From positions 1 to 64,000 of the forward strand of contig NW_005178471.1 of the NCBI RefSeq assembly GCF_000341285.1: a stretch of DNA of 64,000 nt. The letters are read 5' to 3'. The notes under the pieces are model-generated. The model searched no databases. It had not been told where the DNA came from and saw nothing but the letters and a program-made list of their open reading frames with translations. The stretch's first letter is position 1. Every line of letters starts with the position of its first letter. This document shows positions 1-12,510 of this stretch, piece by piece. A program made the translations under genes and the position numbers. Source of the DNA: Galdieria sulphuraria (taxonomy: Eukaryota > Rhodophyta > Bangiophyceae > Galdieriales > Galdieriaceae).

Positions 1-21
1 GTTGTTGTTGTTGTTGTTGTT
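1..21. repeat. (GTT)7 microsatellite at the window edge
   Basis: Seven perfect GTT units open the window, and the tract may continue beyond it. Similar interrupted GTT/TTG runs occur near 160-172, 4248-4261 and 12449-12480, so this trinucleotide recurs in non-coding DNA here. No gene is associated with it. Confidence 0.9.
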
Positions 22-3000
22 TACAATTCCAAGTAACTAAAACAATGACACTTTTCCGCTCATGCCAACAACGAAGAAAACAGTAAAAGATAGAAACAGG
101 AATCATTCTCTTTGTAGAATTGATGACTATGCCATACTGCACTAGGCTTGGGCTCATATTTGTTGTTGTTGCTGTTCTGGTTGAATTTCAAGTAGTGGCG
201 AATGGTTTGATTTTGCTCAATAATCGAAAAATGTTTTAGGTTCGTGTCAATGTATTTGCAAACCACTTTGATCGTCTGCGTATGCTTTCTAGGAATTATT
301 TACCAAAAGTTGGACTTTATCTTCAGAGTCAAACCAAAAACTCTAGTCGGAAACGACGACATCAATATGTACACTCGTGTAACATTGTAGAAGCTCAACC
401 CATCCTTCATGAATGTCTTTCAGAACTACTTTGTATACTATCCAAACGCAAGCTGTTTGCACAAAATGTGAAGTCTCCTTTTCACTTTTTGACAGCTACA
501 ACTACCACTACTTTCAACAGCATGACTTTCAGTGTGTTGGGAAAAAAACAGATCAGCAGCACTCTTGAAAAGGCAAATACTGTTTCACACAAGTCGCATT
601 GTTTCCCATTCACACCGTACTACTAATGTTACCCTCCTCTTCAACTATATAAGGACCAAAGACGATTTGCAATAGATGCCTTTCAGAAACAGCAGCAATA
701 CTAGTTCCACTACTATCACTCTTACGACTTATGTATCGTTTTAGACATATTTCACCCTCGGTAAAACCAATAATTCATAAAAACAAAGGCGTTTCTCAAA
801 ACGGACTAGTAGCTACAGTCGCTATCGTCAAAACATTTTACCAGGTGGACATAACCATGACTTTCAGCAATGCTCTTTTGCTTGCTTTATTTCACGGTTC
901 CCAACAAGTTGAGTATATTTTGAACTAAAAACTGTTCCCTTGCTTTCAAAATACAAGTTTATTCAGCTTTCGTTATCTAAAGACCCACATCCATAATATT
1001 TCAAAAGACATACTCGTATCAATAGAGAATTGATCTAAAAGCACAACAATACAAACAGCCATTAAAAATGTGCAATGATGGACTCAAGACTTTCCTATGC
1101 TATTCTGAGAAATGCCTGTTGCAGAGTTACAGACCGATTTCTCCATCGTGAAAAGAGTCATATAGAAGGCAAAAAACTAACATACAAAAAGTAACGCTGT
1201 GTACTGAACAAAACACTCAACTGAGTGTCTAACTGGTTTCTTGTTCTTGCAGAATATCTTTGAAATATCAACCCAAAGACTGTTTCTCAACAACAGACTA
1301 CAAGACTAGACTGTCAACTGCTAATAAATACGCAAAACTGCTCTGTAACAATTATAGATAGAAATAAACAAACTTGTGAGACAACTAATTGATTCCTTTG
1401 TCTTTGCTCTCTTCTCGACAACGCTAATCTCAAATTTCCATACAAGACCACAAGTGAAATAAAAACAAGTGTTGCATAAAGTATATAAACTCCAAAGAGA
1501 TAATAAAAGTTGTAAATACTAAAAAGAAACTACAGTCTACATGGAACTCAGAGCTCAGGACTCGATGGACTGTTATAAAAGAAACATTTGAAGGGCTTAA
1601 AAAAGAAACGTAGATAATAGAAATTCACTTGTCCAACTAAAACAAACGAAGAATTCGTTTTAGAAATTAAAGTCTGAAAAGTTTCACTAGCAAACTTGAA
1701 TCAAGTCCACAGCGTTGACAACACTCACTGAGCCTTCCCCTTTATCCAACAATCAAACCATTGTGTTCATTTCTAATTGGATTGTTATGAGAAGGATTGC
1801 TTTGTATTGTCTCCTTTCACTGGAGATATATTACTTTGAGTGACTAGTGAGTTTTATGAAAGAAAATATTCCACTTGGAGATATGTAAAAAGGTTCTGGA
1901 ACAATAAGTGTGCTAGATACAATCAATCTCACATCTCAGTAATGTTGTGAAAAGAGAAGAACAGTGTCGTATCAAAGGTCCTCTCAACTCCCTAGCGACA
2001 CTGTAGCCTTTTAACAGAGTTGAGTTTGATCAATCTTGACTCTGCAAGGTAAATTTTAAACTTCTTGTGACCCTATTTTGATAACAAATCAAGAACGGTT
2101 TTGCTACAACCAGCTTTTGACTCGTTCTCGATCTGAGAACCTTTCTTTGTTGGTCACTCAAAATTAAGGAAAACTCCATAAAGATGTAAAATGGTCATTT
2201 TCCAATTTCAATGACATTAACTCTGTTTGGCTTGCAATGTGAGAACTAGAACCTTTCCTTCTATGCAAATTACGCTCAAGGAGCAATCTTTGTTCGATTA
2301 CGAGTTATAAAGAAGAATAAATCGTATATTCAACTCTAGAATTGGAAAGTATACAGAGAACAGGACAATAATAAAAAACTGACCAAAGGTCGGGAATACT
2401 TTTGTCTATACACAAATTCGTACATAAACTACCTACGACAAGGAGGATCGAACCTCAAACGATTCAAGGCTATTGGTTCGTTCTCCACCTAAAGAACTTT
2501 TTGAGACTTTTTGACTAGTATAACAACGGTAAAAGTGGTGATGCTTTCGCTTCTCCTTGCACATATATTTCAAGATTCACCTTCTTTGTTACTTTGCAAA
2601 GAGGAGATGAAAGATTCTTATTTTTCCATTATTTCTACGTTTATATTCTTTTCTTTTCACTAGGAGACGAAATTGATCCAATACATTCAAAAGAACAAGA
2701 CCTTTACCAGTTTGGATAATCACAATATCAATTTGACTCTGCACAATTTTATTCTGCTGAATAATACAAAGTTGAAAGAGACATTTTCCTTCTTTTTAGA
2801 GCAATTTGGATAAAACTATAACTTTTCTTCTTTATGTTTGACTTGTCCCTAATGGAAATGAACGTTTCTTGTACATATAGACAGTTTGTTTATACAAAAC
2901 TTTGAGTTGTCTTTAATTCTTGTTACAAATATCTAAAAAGAAGCCTCCACCAACGTACCCAGCAGGTTATATTTAGCGAGAGTCTTCTGCCTAGTGTCTA

Positions 3001-4346
3001 ACACGAATAACTTTTGTATTATGACTCACTTATTCAACGAGCTGATGGATGAGAGAATGGGAAAAGAGTAGGAGACAACTGCAGCGGAACAAATCTTTCC
3101 TTGAATTTGCAGAGCTTTTAAAAGTTTTGTTTTCTTCGTACTGGAAGAAATAAGAGTTCTCTTGGAGTTATCCATGCCCTAAAGCAGCTTTGTGTTTTAT
3201 ATAGTTTGCTTTCTTATCTATGTTCACAATTTGTGGTTTCTACAAAGTTCAAGAGGAGGCAGTGAAAACCTTCAAACCTAAACAGTCATGTTTACCTTCA
3301 AAAACACCTCAACTATATAGTCGACTATTGAGGAGAAGGAATTCAACTATGATTCAAATGTTATGCAATGACAATATACGAGAAGAGAATAGATAGAATA
3401 GACTCAATTCGACTGAATTGAATTTTTCTTGAAAATATCTTTTCTCCTCTTAACAGAATCCACAGTATCAAATGCCACTATTTTCAGAGGAGAAAGAAAC
3501 AGGAGTTATTGACTCTTACAGAAATTGAGGATTGATGATACACTTGTGTGAGTCAATGTTGTTTCTGAGATTTGATAAAACCACGAGATATTTTGGATCC
3601 TTCTTTGCACGTTTGTTTTGCTTTGTCTTTTGCTATCATCAACTTTTGTAGCTTTAGTGATAAGCTGCTACGTCATGAAAGCGTAAGAAAGGAATTTGAT
3701 GATTGCTGAGAATAAAGCAGTGCTGTGCTTGCGGGTTTCTGCATTTCTACTAAATAATAATATTTCAACTGGAGCTTTTGAATAGACTACAAAAGAGAAT
3801 GACTTGGTTCATAATCTAGTTCCGTGTTTCGAAATGAAGCAAAAGTGACGAAAAAACTGTTCCATAAAATACAGAAAATCTAGAGAGAGACGTCTATGGA
3901 ACAAATTCTTCATGAACAATCTATATTGCTCGGAACTCTCATGACTACTCTCGAAAATTCTGAAAGAAACTTTCTTATCTATGTGAGAATGGGCCATGTT
4001 CAATAGCTTTATACTCTCAAAGAGCATAAAAAACTTGTGAAATAAAAATTGGCTTCCTTCCAATCCTTCTTGTACCCTATGAAAGTTACCATTATTTTAG
4101 CATACGAGAATAAGAATATCGATAGTTGAAAAAGCCATATTGATCGTTCTTCCATAGTTCAAATCATCTCAGTCCAAGCCATAAAGGGTTTGACATAGTC
4201 ATCAGTTGATAAAGAGAAGAAGTTGGATTGGTATCCTTTACTGTTTTCCTTGTTGTTGTTGTGACCGACAAACAAACAGTCAATCGTTCATTTATTTATA
4301 TTTGTACTCCGAAATAAACAGAAGATTGTTTAATTTCACTTTGGCG
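22..4346. other. 4.3-kb stretch without a supportable gene
   Basis: Only short open frames exist here (for example 282-626 on + and 3809-4063 on -). None shows a recognisable domain, a plausible splice partner or a protein-like composition. From about 930 to 3800 there is no frame of 60 codons on either strand. I saw no tRNA, rRNA or transposase remnant. Against the rest of the window, where gaps rarely exceed 500 bp, this is strikingly empty and lies directly upstream of the decayed NTPase pair. It may be subtelomeric or otherwise dynamic DNA; that is inference. Confidence 0.6.
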
Positions 4347-6461
4347 ATGGCGAGTTTGGATGAAAAGTGGAAAGCTGTGGACAAGTTTGAGCCTGTTGTG
4401 GTAGATCGTGAAAGAGATGTTGTTCGAGTGACAAAAGAACTGTATGATCTTCATAACAACAGAAAACAACTCAGGGGTGTAACAAGTAGTTGCGACTATC
4501 GCTTGACCATACCATTCGCCCCCCACATCTTCGGCTCGGGCAAAACGACCTTTGCCCAAAACTATTTGGAGTTGGTGCAAAGGTTTGGTGAAACTTTTCT
4601 GTCGACGTTTGCTTCGGACCCTTCGAGCAGAACCTTTTTGGAGAAGCTGAAAAAGGCTTCGTTGCTTTATGCGGATTTAAGGGAGTTGAAGCCCACAGAA
4701 CCGAAAGAACGCAACCTAAAGTGGGCAGTATACTATTTATTGTACCGATCAGCTTGTAATCAAATGGGTCTACCGTTTATGAAGCCTGATGAAGCCTACA
4801 GACACATTCCTCCCTATCCAAGCTTTCTAATTCCAGAGCTACGGAAGACTTTGGGCATTCCTTCCGATCAATATCTTTTGTTAGCATTTGACGAAGTTGG
4901 GGGGCCTGAGACAAAAGTAACGACGAATTTCAACTCAAGAAAAACCACAAAGGTATGAGTTCGACCTTACAACGACTTTTTCGGTATCATTAGTCAATTG
5001 TGCAAAGAACCCGACTTGTTTTTTATAGTTGTTGGGAAAAGCAAGGGTTTAAGTATTAAGAATGATGTCGCTTCTGGGCTATCAAAAGTCATACTACATT
5101 TTATCCCTTTATCACCTTTGGACGCTTCCAGTATCGTTGAATTCCTTGAAAAAAGTCTTCTAAAGACACCTACTCAAGAACCAGTTTGTAATGTCTTATG
5201 TAGTTCTTCATTTTCAGTAAATGAATTGGCAGACTCATTATTGGAATGTACAGGTGGAGTTCCTGGTTTGTTAACTCGTGCAGTAAATATGCTTTTGAAT
5301 TATATAATAGCAAGAAACCAGCCTTTCATATCGAAAGAAGAATGTTTGACGTGTATGAACGACTACGATTTCCGAAGAATTTGCACTGAACCATTTGTGG
5401 AACAAATATTGAATTTGGACGAAGATAGAAAAAGTGTTTTTGATATACTTTTGATGATGGCACTTTATCGTATACCGTTTAAAGTAGATGACAGATTGAC
5501 CTCGGAGTCCTTTTTATATGATGCAGTAACTGAAATGGGACTATATCGATATCCTATTGACCAGAATACTTTGCAAATCCTGATTCCAAAAGTATTTGTT
5601 GGAATCTTCAAGAAGGACCCTTCCATATCCACTTTGGAAAAGATACTTCTCGAATCACTTGATGTAGAACCAGTAGATTGTTTCTTCTATTCAAAGTGTC
5701 GTGTATTTGAAGGAATTGTTGCTTTACGACTAGTTTTGATGTTGTCTTCAAAGAATCGAAATGAGTTGAGGGAATTGTTCTGTCAATTGTCTCCAATATG
5801 GAAACAAATGAAACTTCCAATCAGCACAATATCACCTATTCACTATATCAAGTCTGTCGTTAGTTCTAGAGAAACAAGAAATGAATCGAACAAGAGTCGA
5901 AGAACTTTTGCCAATACTGAATGGAATAAGATTATTCGAGAGACACTTTATTTAGAGACTATTTACATTCCTTTGGACGCTACTTCTCATAGTCCTGATA
6001 TTATATTCAAATTACAATCTCCTGTGGAACCCAAAGTTCTTACTGTTGGAGTTGCATGTAAAGGACGCTGGAAGTCGGAAGGAATTGGCTGGTCAGATAT
6101 TATAGATGAAGCCAAGAAATTTTTAGATCCTGTTTATGATCAAGTCTTATCCAGTGCAATGGATTATCATCATTGTATGCTTATTATCGTTAGTACAAAG
6201 TTATCATTGAATGTTTCTAATGAGTTGGGTAATCAAAGTCGTTGTTACTCCAGTGGAATGTTTATTGGAAATGATTCTTTCAAAGTACCTGATAATTGTG
6301 AACTTGTTATTCTTTGTGAAAGAGATGTCCAAATGCTGATTGACGAAGAAATATTGAGCGGACTTGAAAGAGCATTTCATGTTTCTCATAATCCTACTTT
6401 TTGGGATTTTGGATTAGATTTACTTGATAGAATCCGTAACAGTTTCTTAAGCTGGCAATAG
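4347..6461 (+). pseudogene. P-loop NTPase with C-terminal nuclease-like domain (Crinkler/RHS-type resemblance), copy A, looks broken about once
   Basis: This is a member of a two-copy local family of about 700 residues. The N-terminal part has a Walker-A-like loop (PHIFGSGKT), a Walker B strand (LLLAFDEVG), a strand ending in FFIVVGKSKG and a later GGVPGLL motif typical of STAND/AAA-like ATPases. The C-terminal part has an SPDIIFKL...GVACKGRW pattern that resembles PD-(D/E)xK nuclease folds. An NTPase followed by a nuclease-like domain is the layout described for Crinkler/RHS-type proteins of eukaryotes; that link is inference from architecture, not from a search. The start at 4347 was chosen because it matches the start of copy B at 7022. 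The copy appears broken about once but is otherwise well preserved, so the decay is recent. No introns are seen, unlike most neighbours. The family could alternatively be one of the laterally acquired ATPases reported from Galdieria. Confidence 0.6.
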
Positions 6462-7021
6462 ATTCTAACTCAGTCCTTCACTTTGTGATTTGTTTTGAAG
6501 AGCAAGTAAACTTTTTTTTGTATGTTTGAAACTCGGTTACAACTTATTTGCTTCCACTCTGAGGATTATTGTCTTAATATGGTACTAACCACTAAAATCA
6601 AAATAAGCCTATTGTTGTAAAAGTCACTGTCACAGTTTGACAGGTCTTGTTTGCTTCTTGTTACTTCTCAGGAGAGTGTCCCAAAGTGTTGATAAATGGG
6701 TTTTATACAAGGTATTGTATTCGTCAAAGACTTTATTTATGGTTCGCCTTAAGTTGAAAGTTCCTCAGCTGATTATTTTCTAATAGCTCAGAGAAGTTGT
6801 TTTTATATACAATTGCACACAAACCAATATCCACTCTTTATTACAAAAAAATGAAAAAGATAGTTTTTATCTAAAAGGCAAATCATGTTCTTATCAAGAC
6901 TTGTTCAAAGCTTCAAAAGACTTTCGTCGCAATCAAGAATTTGAGCATTGGAACTATAAAAGAAGATTGATTGACCATTGTTGTATTTTACTGTCGCATA
7001 GTTTACTTCATAGCTTGCGAT
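6462..7021 (+). other. spacer between the two NTPase copies
   Basis: About 560 bp with no open frame of note. It holds the 3' end of copy A and the presumed promoter of copy B. I see no repeats at its ends that would mark a transposition; the pair looks like a simple tandem duplication that has since diverged. Confidence 0.5.
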
Positions 7022-9142
7022 ATGTCTAGTGAGCTTGAACCAGAAACCGTATATGACATGGTGTTAGTAGACCGAGAAAATGATGTTCGTGTAGTAACAA
7101 AGCAGTTATTTAGGCTATACACTCTCCGTAAACTTGGTCGCCCTTTCAAACCAGTCATACCCTTTGGTCCCCACCTCTTCGGAAGTGGGAAGACAAAATT
7201 CGTACAAAGTTACTGGGAACTGGTGAATAATATGGGTGAAAGTGCACTGATAGGTCTCGATTACGTTTGTGAGTCTAAGAAGGCCAACCGAAGAGGTTTC
7301 CTGGAGAAGCTGAAAAGGGCTTCATTGCTTTATGCGGATTTAAGGCGGTTGAAGCCCACAGTCCCCATAGAGTTTTTTCGAAACCTAAAGTGGGCAGTCT
7401 ACTATTTGTTAATAACGGCTGCCTGCTCTCAAGTTGGCGCGGAAATTTTGCGAAAGAAAGAAGCCTTCGAAAAGGTGGATATGGAACCTTCCAACTTAGT
7501 TCCACTCTTACGAGATATACTAAGGATTCCTTCTGATCAATATCTTCTGATAGCATTTGATGAAGTTGGTGTCCTAGATGAAAGTCTCGACGAATTTCAT
7601 TTCAAGAGAACTCATGACGGTAGAGTTCGACCTTACAACGACTTTATCGGTATCATTAGTCAATTGTGCAAAGAACCCGACTTGTTTTTTATAGTTGTTG
7701 GGAAAAGTGAAGGCTTAAATATATATAATTACGTAGCTTCAGTCTCAAGGGTTCAGTTAGTATTTATTCCTCTTTCGCCGCTTGAGAAACATAGTATCAT
7801 GGAACATTTGGAGAAAAGTTCTTCCTTTTTATTCACTGGGAGCCCAAAAGCTTCAGAAATTCTTTGCCACGAAGACTTCTCAACTAGTGAACTTGCAGAA
7901 TTGTTGTTGGAATTGACTGGTGGTGTTCCTGGTTTACTTGTTCGAGCAATCAGTTACCTTCTGCTGTATAAATCATCCAACAACAATTTCTCATTATCTA
8001 AGGAAACCTTCTTGATCATAATGAATAGCTTTCCAGTAACAAATTATTGTGTTGCGCCATTCTTACCTCGTCTGATAAGTCTCAGTGAGCAGCGTAAGCG
8101 CTTGTTAAGAATGCTTACGTTATTATCTTTGTATCGTATTCGATTTGATTTTGATGAAACTGTGCAAATAAGCTCAAATTCTGATGTGTTTTTGTTTGAT
8201 CTAGTTACAGATATGTGTCTCTATCGTCGATTGGTTATAGAACCAGACCGCAACGAACGCTATGAAGTGTTGATTCCCAAGTTACTGATTGGATACATTG
8301 ACCAAGGCTTAAAGGATGATCGTTTAGAATGGTTACTTTTACAAACTCTCAAGTCTCAATCTGTTGAATTCTTTTATGAGTCGAAATGTCGAATTTTGGA
8401 AGGTCTTATTGCGACACTGTTTTATTTACATTTTTCTCGGCATCCTACAAACAGCTCAATGTTTTCTACTCTTAGTCAATTGTCTCGTGTTTGGAATGAA
8501 ATGAATTTACAATTTTCTTCCGAATCTGCTGCTTATTATATGAAATCTATACATTATACCAGAACTGTATCAGGAACAGAGAGAATGACATTTGGAAGCA
8601 ATGATGAATGGGAAAGGATAGTGGAAGAAATATTAGAATTTGAAAAGATATATATTCCATTTCATTCAACATTCCATAGTCCAGATATATTATTCAAGTT
8701 GCATGGAAGAACGAATGAGAAGAACTTGATGATTGTGGGTATTGCTTGTAAAGGCCGATGGAGTCGTAATGGTATTCGATGGAATGAAATTTTGGAAGAA
8801 GCTCACAAGTTTTAAAAACCAGTGCATGATCAAGTATTGACTAGTCATCCTACATGGCATTGTATGTTGATTATTATGAGTACTCAGTTAGCAACCAACG
8901 TATCTGAGGACTTGAATCATTCTAGTCGTTGTTATTCATCTGGCGATGGTGTTGGAGAATTCTTGATTCCTCACAACTGTGAATTGGTTATTCTTTCTGA
9001 AGCTGATGTAGAAAACTTTATTGGCAAAGACATTTTATCGAATTTAAGGAACGCTTTCAAATCTGTGGATAATCCACATTCGAGAAATATTGGCATTTCA
9101 ACACTACAAGAAATAGTTTTATCTCTTTCCAAAAATATTTAG
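7022..9142 (+). pseudogene. P-loop NTPase with C-terminal nuclease-like domain (Crinkler/RHS-type resemblance), copy B, looks broken about once
   Basis: Paralogue of copy A with the same domain order: Walker-A-like PHLFGSGKT, Walker B LLIAFDEVG, the FFIVVGKSEG strand, GGVPGLL, then SPDILFKL...GIACKGRW in the nuclease-like region. Outside short conserved islands the two proteins are roughly half identical, yet an 84-nt stretch (7624-7707 against 4958-5041) differs at one base only. The start MSSELEPE at 7022 is preferred over an upstream non-ATG frame opening at 6971. Like copy A it seems to carry about one break while the rest of the frame stays open. I do not know the function. If the Crinkler/RHS resemblance holds, the family would be NTPase-driven nuclease effectors; if not, it is an orphan ATPase family of this lineage. 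Confidence 0.6.
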
Positions 9143-10725
9143 GAATATCTTGTTTTAATATCTTAGAAGTTTTCTAAAACAAATAATTTTCAAAAGTTGT
9201 TATAAATCAGGGGCTGTTTTATAAGACACTGTCAAAAACTATATCAAACTTTTGAACAACTTATAATTCTGACCACAGTTGCATGGTTTGGATGACATAA
9301 ACGAGGCTGAATTCAAACTTTCAAGCTCGACTATCTTTCCATTGAAAACGATGAAATAGATTGGATTTTGGATATCCTTCAAAACTTGACAACTTATTGC
9401 CACATATAATCGTGCTTGTCTTGAATCTTCTTTTACTTGTTGTCAGAGAGAATACTCTGTTACTTTTTTTTTCCAACCAGAAGAGCTTATTAAAGGGATC
9501 CGCATAATTTCAAGTTGGTTACTTTTTAACGATATATACATTTTTACTTGCTGTTCTCAGGTTCTCATCATTAAATGAAGATGATACTATATATCAATTA
9601 AGAAAAATTGAGAAATTCACAACGTATTAGCCTTAATCCATTTTAGGAAAAGTATTTTCTGCGTACTGAAGGATCTACTAGTAAAGCACTAGACGATTTT
9701 TCGAATCTATTTATATAACCCATACAAAAAATTAGCAGCAAATTTTTGCATTCATTGATATAGCAAATGAACTTTTTCTGAAAAAGACTCACATTTCCAA
9801 AGTTTCAAAACCTGTATATACTACAGAAGAAATTTTGAAGCAAGCTTTCTAGACTGCCTTGGAAACTTTAAAACAACATTTTGGAAAAAGAAATTGCTTT
9901 CAACTTTGAAATGGAGCCTTTGTTGGTCTTCAACGATGCGGCATCAATTGACTCTCTTCGCAATTGGCCATGATTGACATACAGCCTTGTTACATATGAA
10001 TCTCCAATAGTCAAAATTGATAACAAACTCTTGAGAGTTTCAAGGACTGTCTCTTTCAAACATACCATAATTGGACACTTTTTCGTACGTAACCCATAGC
10101 TGAGTTATTCTCTTCTTGCCTGAGTCGAAGCAGAGTTCAGACCTTGCCGTTGTGTTCCTTTCGATAAAGTTTGTGTTTTATAAAACAGATATGCTGACTG
10201 CTACAATTGCTTAGAAAGGGACTGATTTGACGTTACGAAAGGATACAAAACGAAGAGGCAGAGAATATATTTTGGTCAGTTGTATATAAAGTTTTTGAAT
10301 TATCACTCGTTCGACCGTTTTTTGTTGTAAGTACAATATTGTATTAAACTTACCCCTTGATACCCTGAAATACTTCTATAATGCTAAACTTTTGAACATT
10401 TCCTTGCAAGTATTTCCAAATTCTTCACTAATTCTAAAGGCGAAGATACAAGAAGATTTCTTGGGGTTTCCTTCAACTTGTTTGAGGTCTATTGAATGTA
10501 CCAACTAAGACAACAAGAGCGAGTTGGAAGACGTGTGACCATTACAGGAAATATTAGTGCACTTTAACCTGTGCAGCTTTCCTATCACTGATACAAAGTT
10601 TAATATGTTCAATTCCGAACCATATTAGGATCATAGAAGTTTCTCGAAGACCACACAAAATAATAGAAATTTCATCACAACCTTTGAAAGTGGTGATCAG
10701 AGTGATACTTGGACGATATCTTCGT
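9143..10725. other. 1.5-kb stretch without a supportable gene
   Basis: Short frames such as 9868-10068 (-) and 10554-10745 (-) have no recognisable domain or splice partner. The last few hundred bases presumably hold the promoter of the plastid co-chaperonin gene. No RNA gene was recognised. Confidence 0.5.
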
Positions 10726-11721
10726 ATGGATACAGTCGCCTTCACACACAGTTTCCTTATTAGGACTCCAGATTCTAGATCATGTTCTCACTTGAAAGTT
10801 TGTCATTCTCTATCTCCCCTGAAAGGTACCTTGGGTTTCTCAAGTTCTCTATTAAAGTTCACCACTTACTTCGTAGTAAACTGCTTTCGTGATTGTCGTC
10901 GACGTAGTCAAGGCCAGGTTAGCTTGGGTAGACTTGATGTTTGTAATCGAACTCCTTTATCGTACTCTTTTAGTATGGTTGCACAGAGTGAAATTGTAAG
11001 TAATACTTGATGGAGTTTTTTGCAGTTGATTGTTGAACGTATAAGCAGAAACATCGAATCAACGGGTTTCCAGCAAGTCGTGACTTAGTGCCTTTGAGAA
11101 ATTATGTTTTGGTAAAGTTTGCAACTCCTGAAGAACAGACCAGTTCGGGTTTGTTAATTGCACGCAGTTCTTCTGATGATCAAGCAGTACAAGGAACGGT
11201 AGTGGCAGTTGGTCCAGGCTCATTCTTGCCAAAAACCAAAGCTCGTGGACCGCTAGCCGTTCAACCAGGTGACTTTATTCTTGCTGGTAAATATGGAGGA
11301 CAGAGGATAGATATTGATGGGCACAAGCACTTCCTTTTATCTCAGGAAGACATTTTATGTACTTTACAAGGAGGGAAAAAGGAAGTTTCTTCCATTAAGC
11401 CTATCTTTGATAGAGTAGTTTTAAAGAAAATCAAGTCGGAACAAGAAACAGCTTCAGGCATTGTCATTGCAGCCAGTAACGAACTTCCAACCATAGGAGA
11501 GGTAAGTTTTTCTTGTATACTCAAAAGAGCTGATGTGACGCTGTAACTCGTAGGTTGTTGCTGTGGGACCTGGTCGTCTTCTTGATGATGGACAATATGA
11601 GCCGATAGAACTTTCGGTTGGCGACCACGTCGTCTATTCAAAGTATTCTGGTAACGAATATCGTTTTGGAGGGGATGATTATATTATTGTCCGTGCTTCG
11701 GATTGTGTTGCCAAGTGGTAA
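10726..11721 (+). CDS. CPN20: plastid co-chaperonin Cpn20 (two tandem GroES domains)
   Basis: Co-chaperonin that caps the Cpn60 folding chamber in plastids. Three exons are inferred: 10726-10995, 11049-11501 and 11554-11721, with GT-AG introns of 53 and 52 nt; spliced length 296 residues. Residues 1 to about 100 form a Ser/Arg-rich extension starting MDTVAFTHSF, consistent with a transit peptide. Two GroES domains follow. The first runs from PLRNYVLVKF through VVAVGPGSFLP to the FLLSQEDILC strand. The second runs from KPIFDRVVLKKI through VVAVGPGRLL to YIIVRASDCVAKW. Duplicated GroES domains are the hallmark of plastid Cpn20, whereas mitochondrial Cpn10 has one. The intron-2 boundary falls inside the second domain, exactly between IGE and VVAVGPG. 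Start chosen as the only ATG in frame with the domain after splicing. Confidence 0.93.
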
Positions 11722-11801
11722 TATAAACCCTTTTCAATCTTACGTCACCAGTTCTCTTCTTTTCACAGTGTTTACAAAACGTTCGTACAAAACAATCCTT
11801 G

Positions 11802-12201
11802 TTATTTTGTTGGGCACACTTTTGGAACATCGAAATGTTCCGGTTCCTTACTCAACTGTTCGTTGAACTTCTGTCAATTGACTTGGTTCAAAAAATTCGG
11901 AGAAGCCAACTAAGAAGAACTTACTTCTACTTTTGAACGATAAGAAATTTGCGCTTCCTTTCTCAACTTGTCTTCAGTACGTTGTTTTCTCTTCTCTTCG
12001 AATCTTTTTTCTGCTTCTGTTCTCCCTTCAGACGTTTTAGCACTAGTCCTTATTGGCTCATATACTTCGTTTTTCTTCCTAAACACCAGAATTTTGTCAA
12101 AGTCTCAACTCAAAATGTGTGATTAATAAAAACCTCTTTGTTTTGGAAATACCCTTTTTCAGCTTTAAAGGTCCTCGTTGAACATTCTCATAATCTCCCA
12201 T
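11802..12201 (-). CDS. FAM32A: FAM32A-like small nuclear protein
   Basis: A 96-residue protein whose three exons are each too short to stand out (12201-12134, 12078-11925, 11870-11802; introns 55 and 54 nt). The N-terminus MGDYENVQRGPLKLKKG matches the family signature YExVQxGPLKLK. The middle is Lys/Glu-rich and helical (FEEKRKQRTEDKLRKEA). The C-terminus FNEQLSKEPEHFDVPKV followed by CPTK matches the human ending with HYDIPKVSWTK. In human spliceosomes FAM32A sits at the catalytic centre of the C* complex and aids exon ligation; that role is family knowledge. The first intron has a weak donor (GTTTTT). It converges with Cpn20, with 80 bp between stop codons. Confidence 0.9.
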
Positions 12202-12448
12202 CTTCAACAACAAAAAAACCAACTCAATTGAAACAAACAATCGACAAGAACAAAAATTTATTTTGTAGAGAGCGTTATTCCAAGTTTTAACAATATAAAT
12301 AGTTGGATAGAGGAAAAAGTATCAGACCATAGCAGCACACAAATTCTAAATAGATACAAAGTTGTAACTAAAACGGGTTCAAAATATCATTCTTCTTATT
12401 TGTTACACAACGATATCTTATATCACATTCTTCTCAGTATCTATCCAT

Positions 12449-12480
12449 TATTATTATTGTTGTTGTTGTTGTTATTGTTG
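12449..12480. repeat. TTA/TTG trinucleotide microsatellite upstream of LSM8
   Basis: An imperfect TTA then TTG repeat lies about 30 bp before the LSM8 start codon. It falls within the 309-bp divergent promoter region shared by FAM32A and LSM8. Confidence 0.8.
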
Positions 12481-12510
12481 AGAGAAATCGGTTGGTTGGA
12501 TTTTGACTTG

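Noticed and set aside
282-928. Two plus-strand open frames (114 and 65 codons)
   Set aside because: No domain, biased Ser/Thr/Lys composition typical of random AT-rich sequence, the second preceded by no convincing exon; not annotated as genes.
2435-2465. T-arm-like sequence (GAGGTTCGATCCTCC on the minus strand), possible tRNA
   Set aside because: The loop is six rather than seven bases and no acceptor, D or anticodon arm could be found upstream.
3809-4063. 84-codon minus-strand frame rich in Phe, His and Ser
   Set aside because: No family, no splice partner, and its composition looks like translated non-coding DNA.
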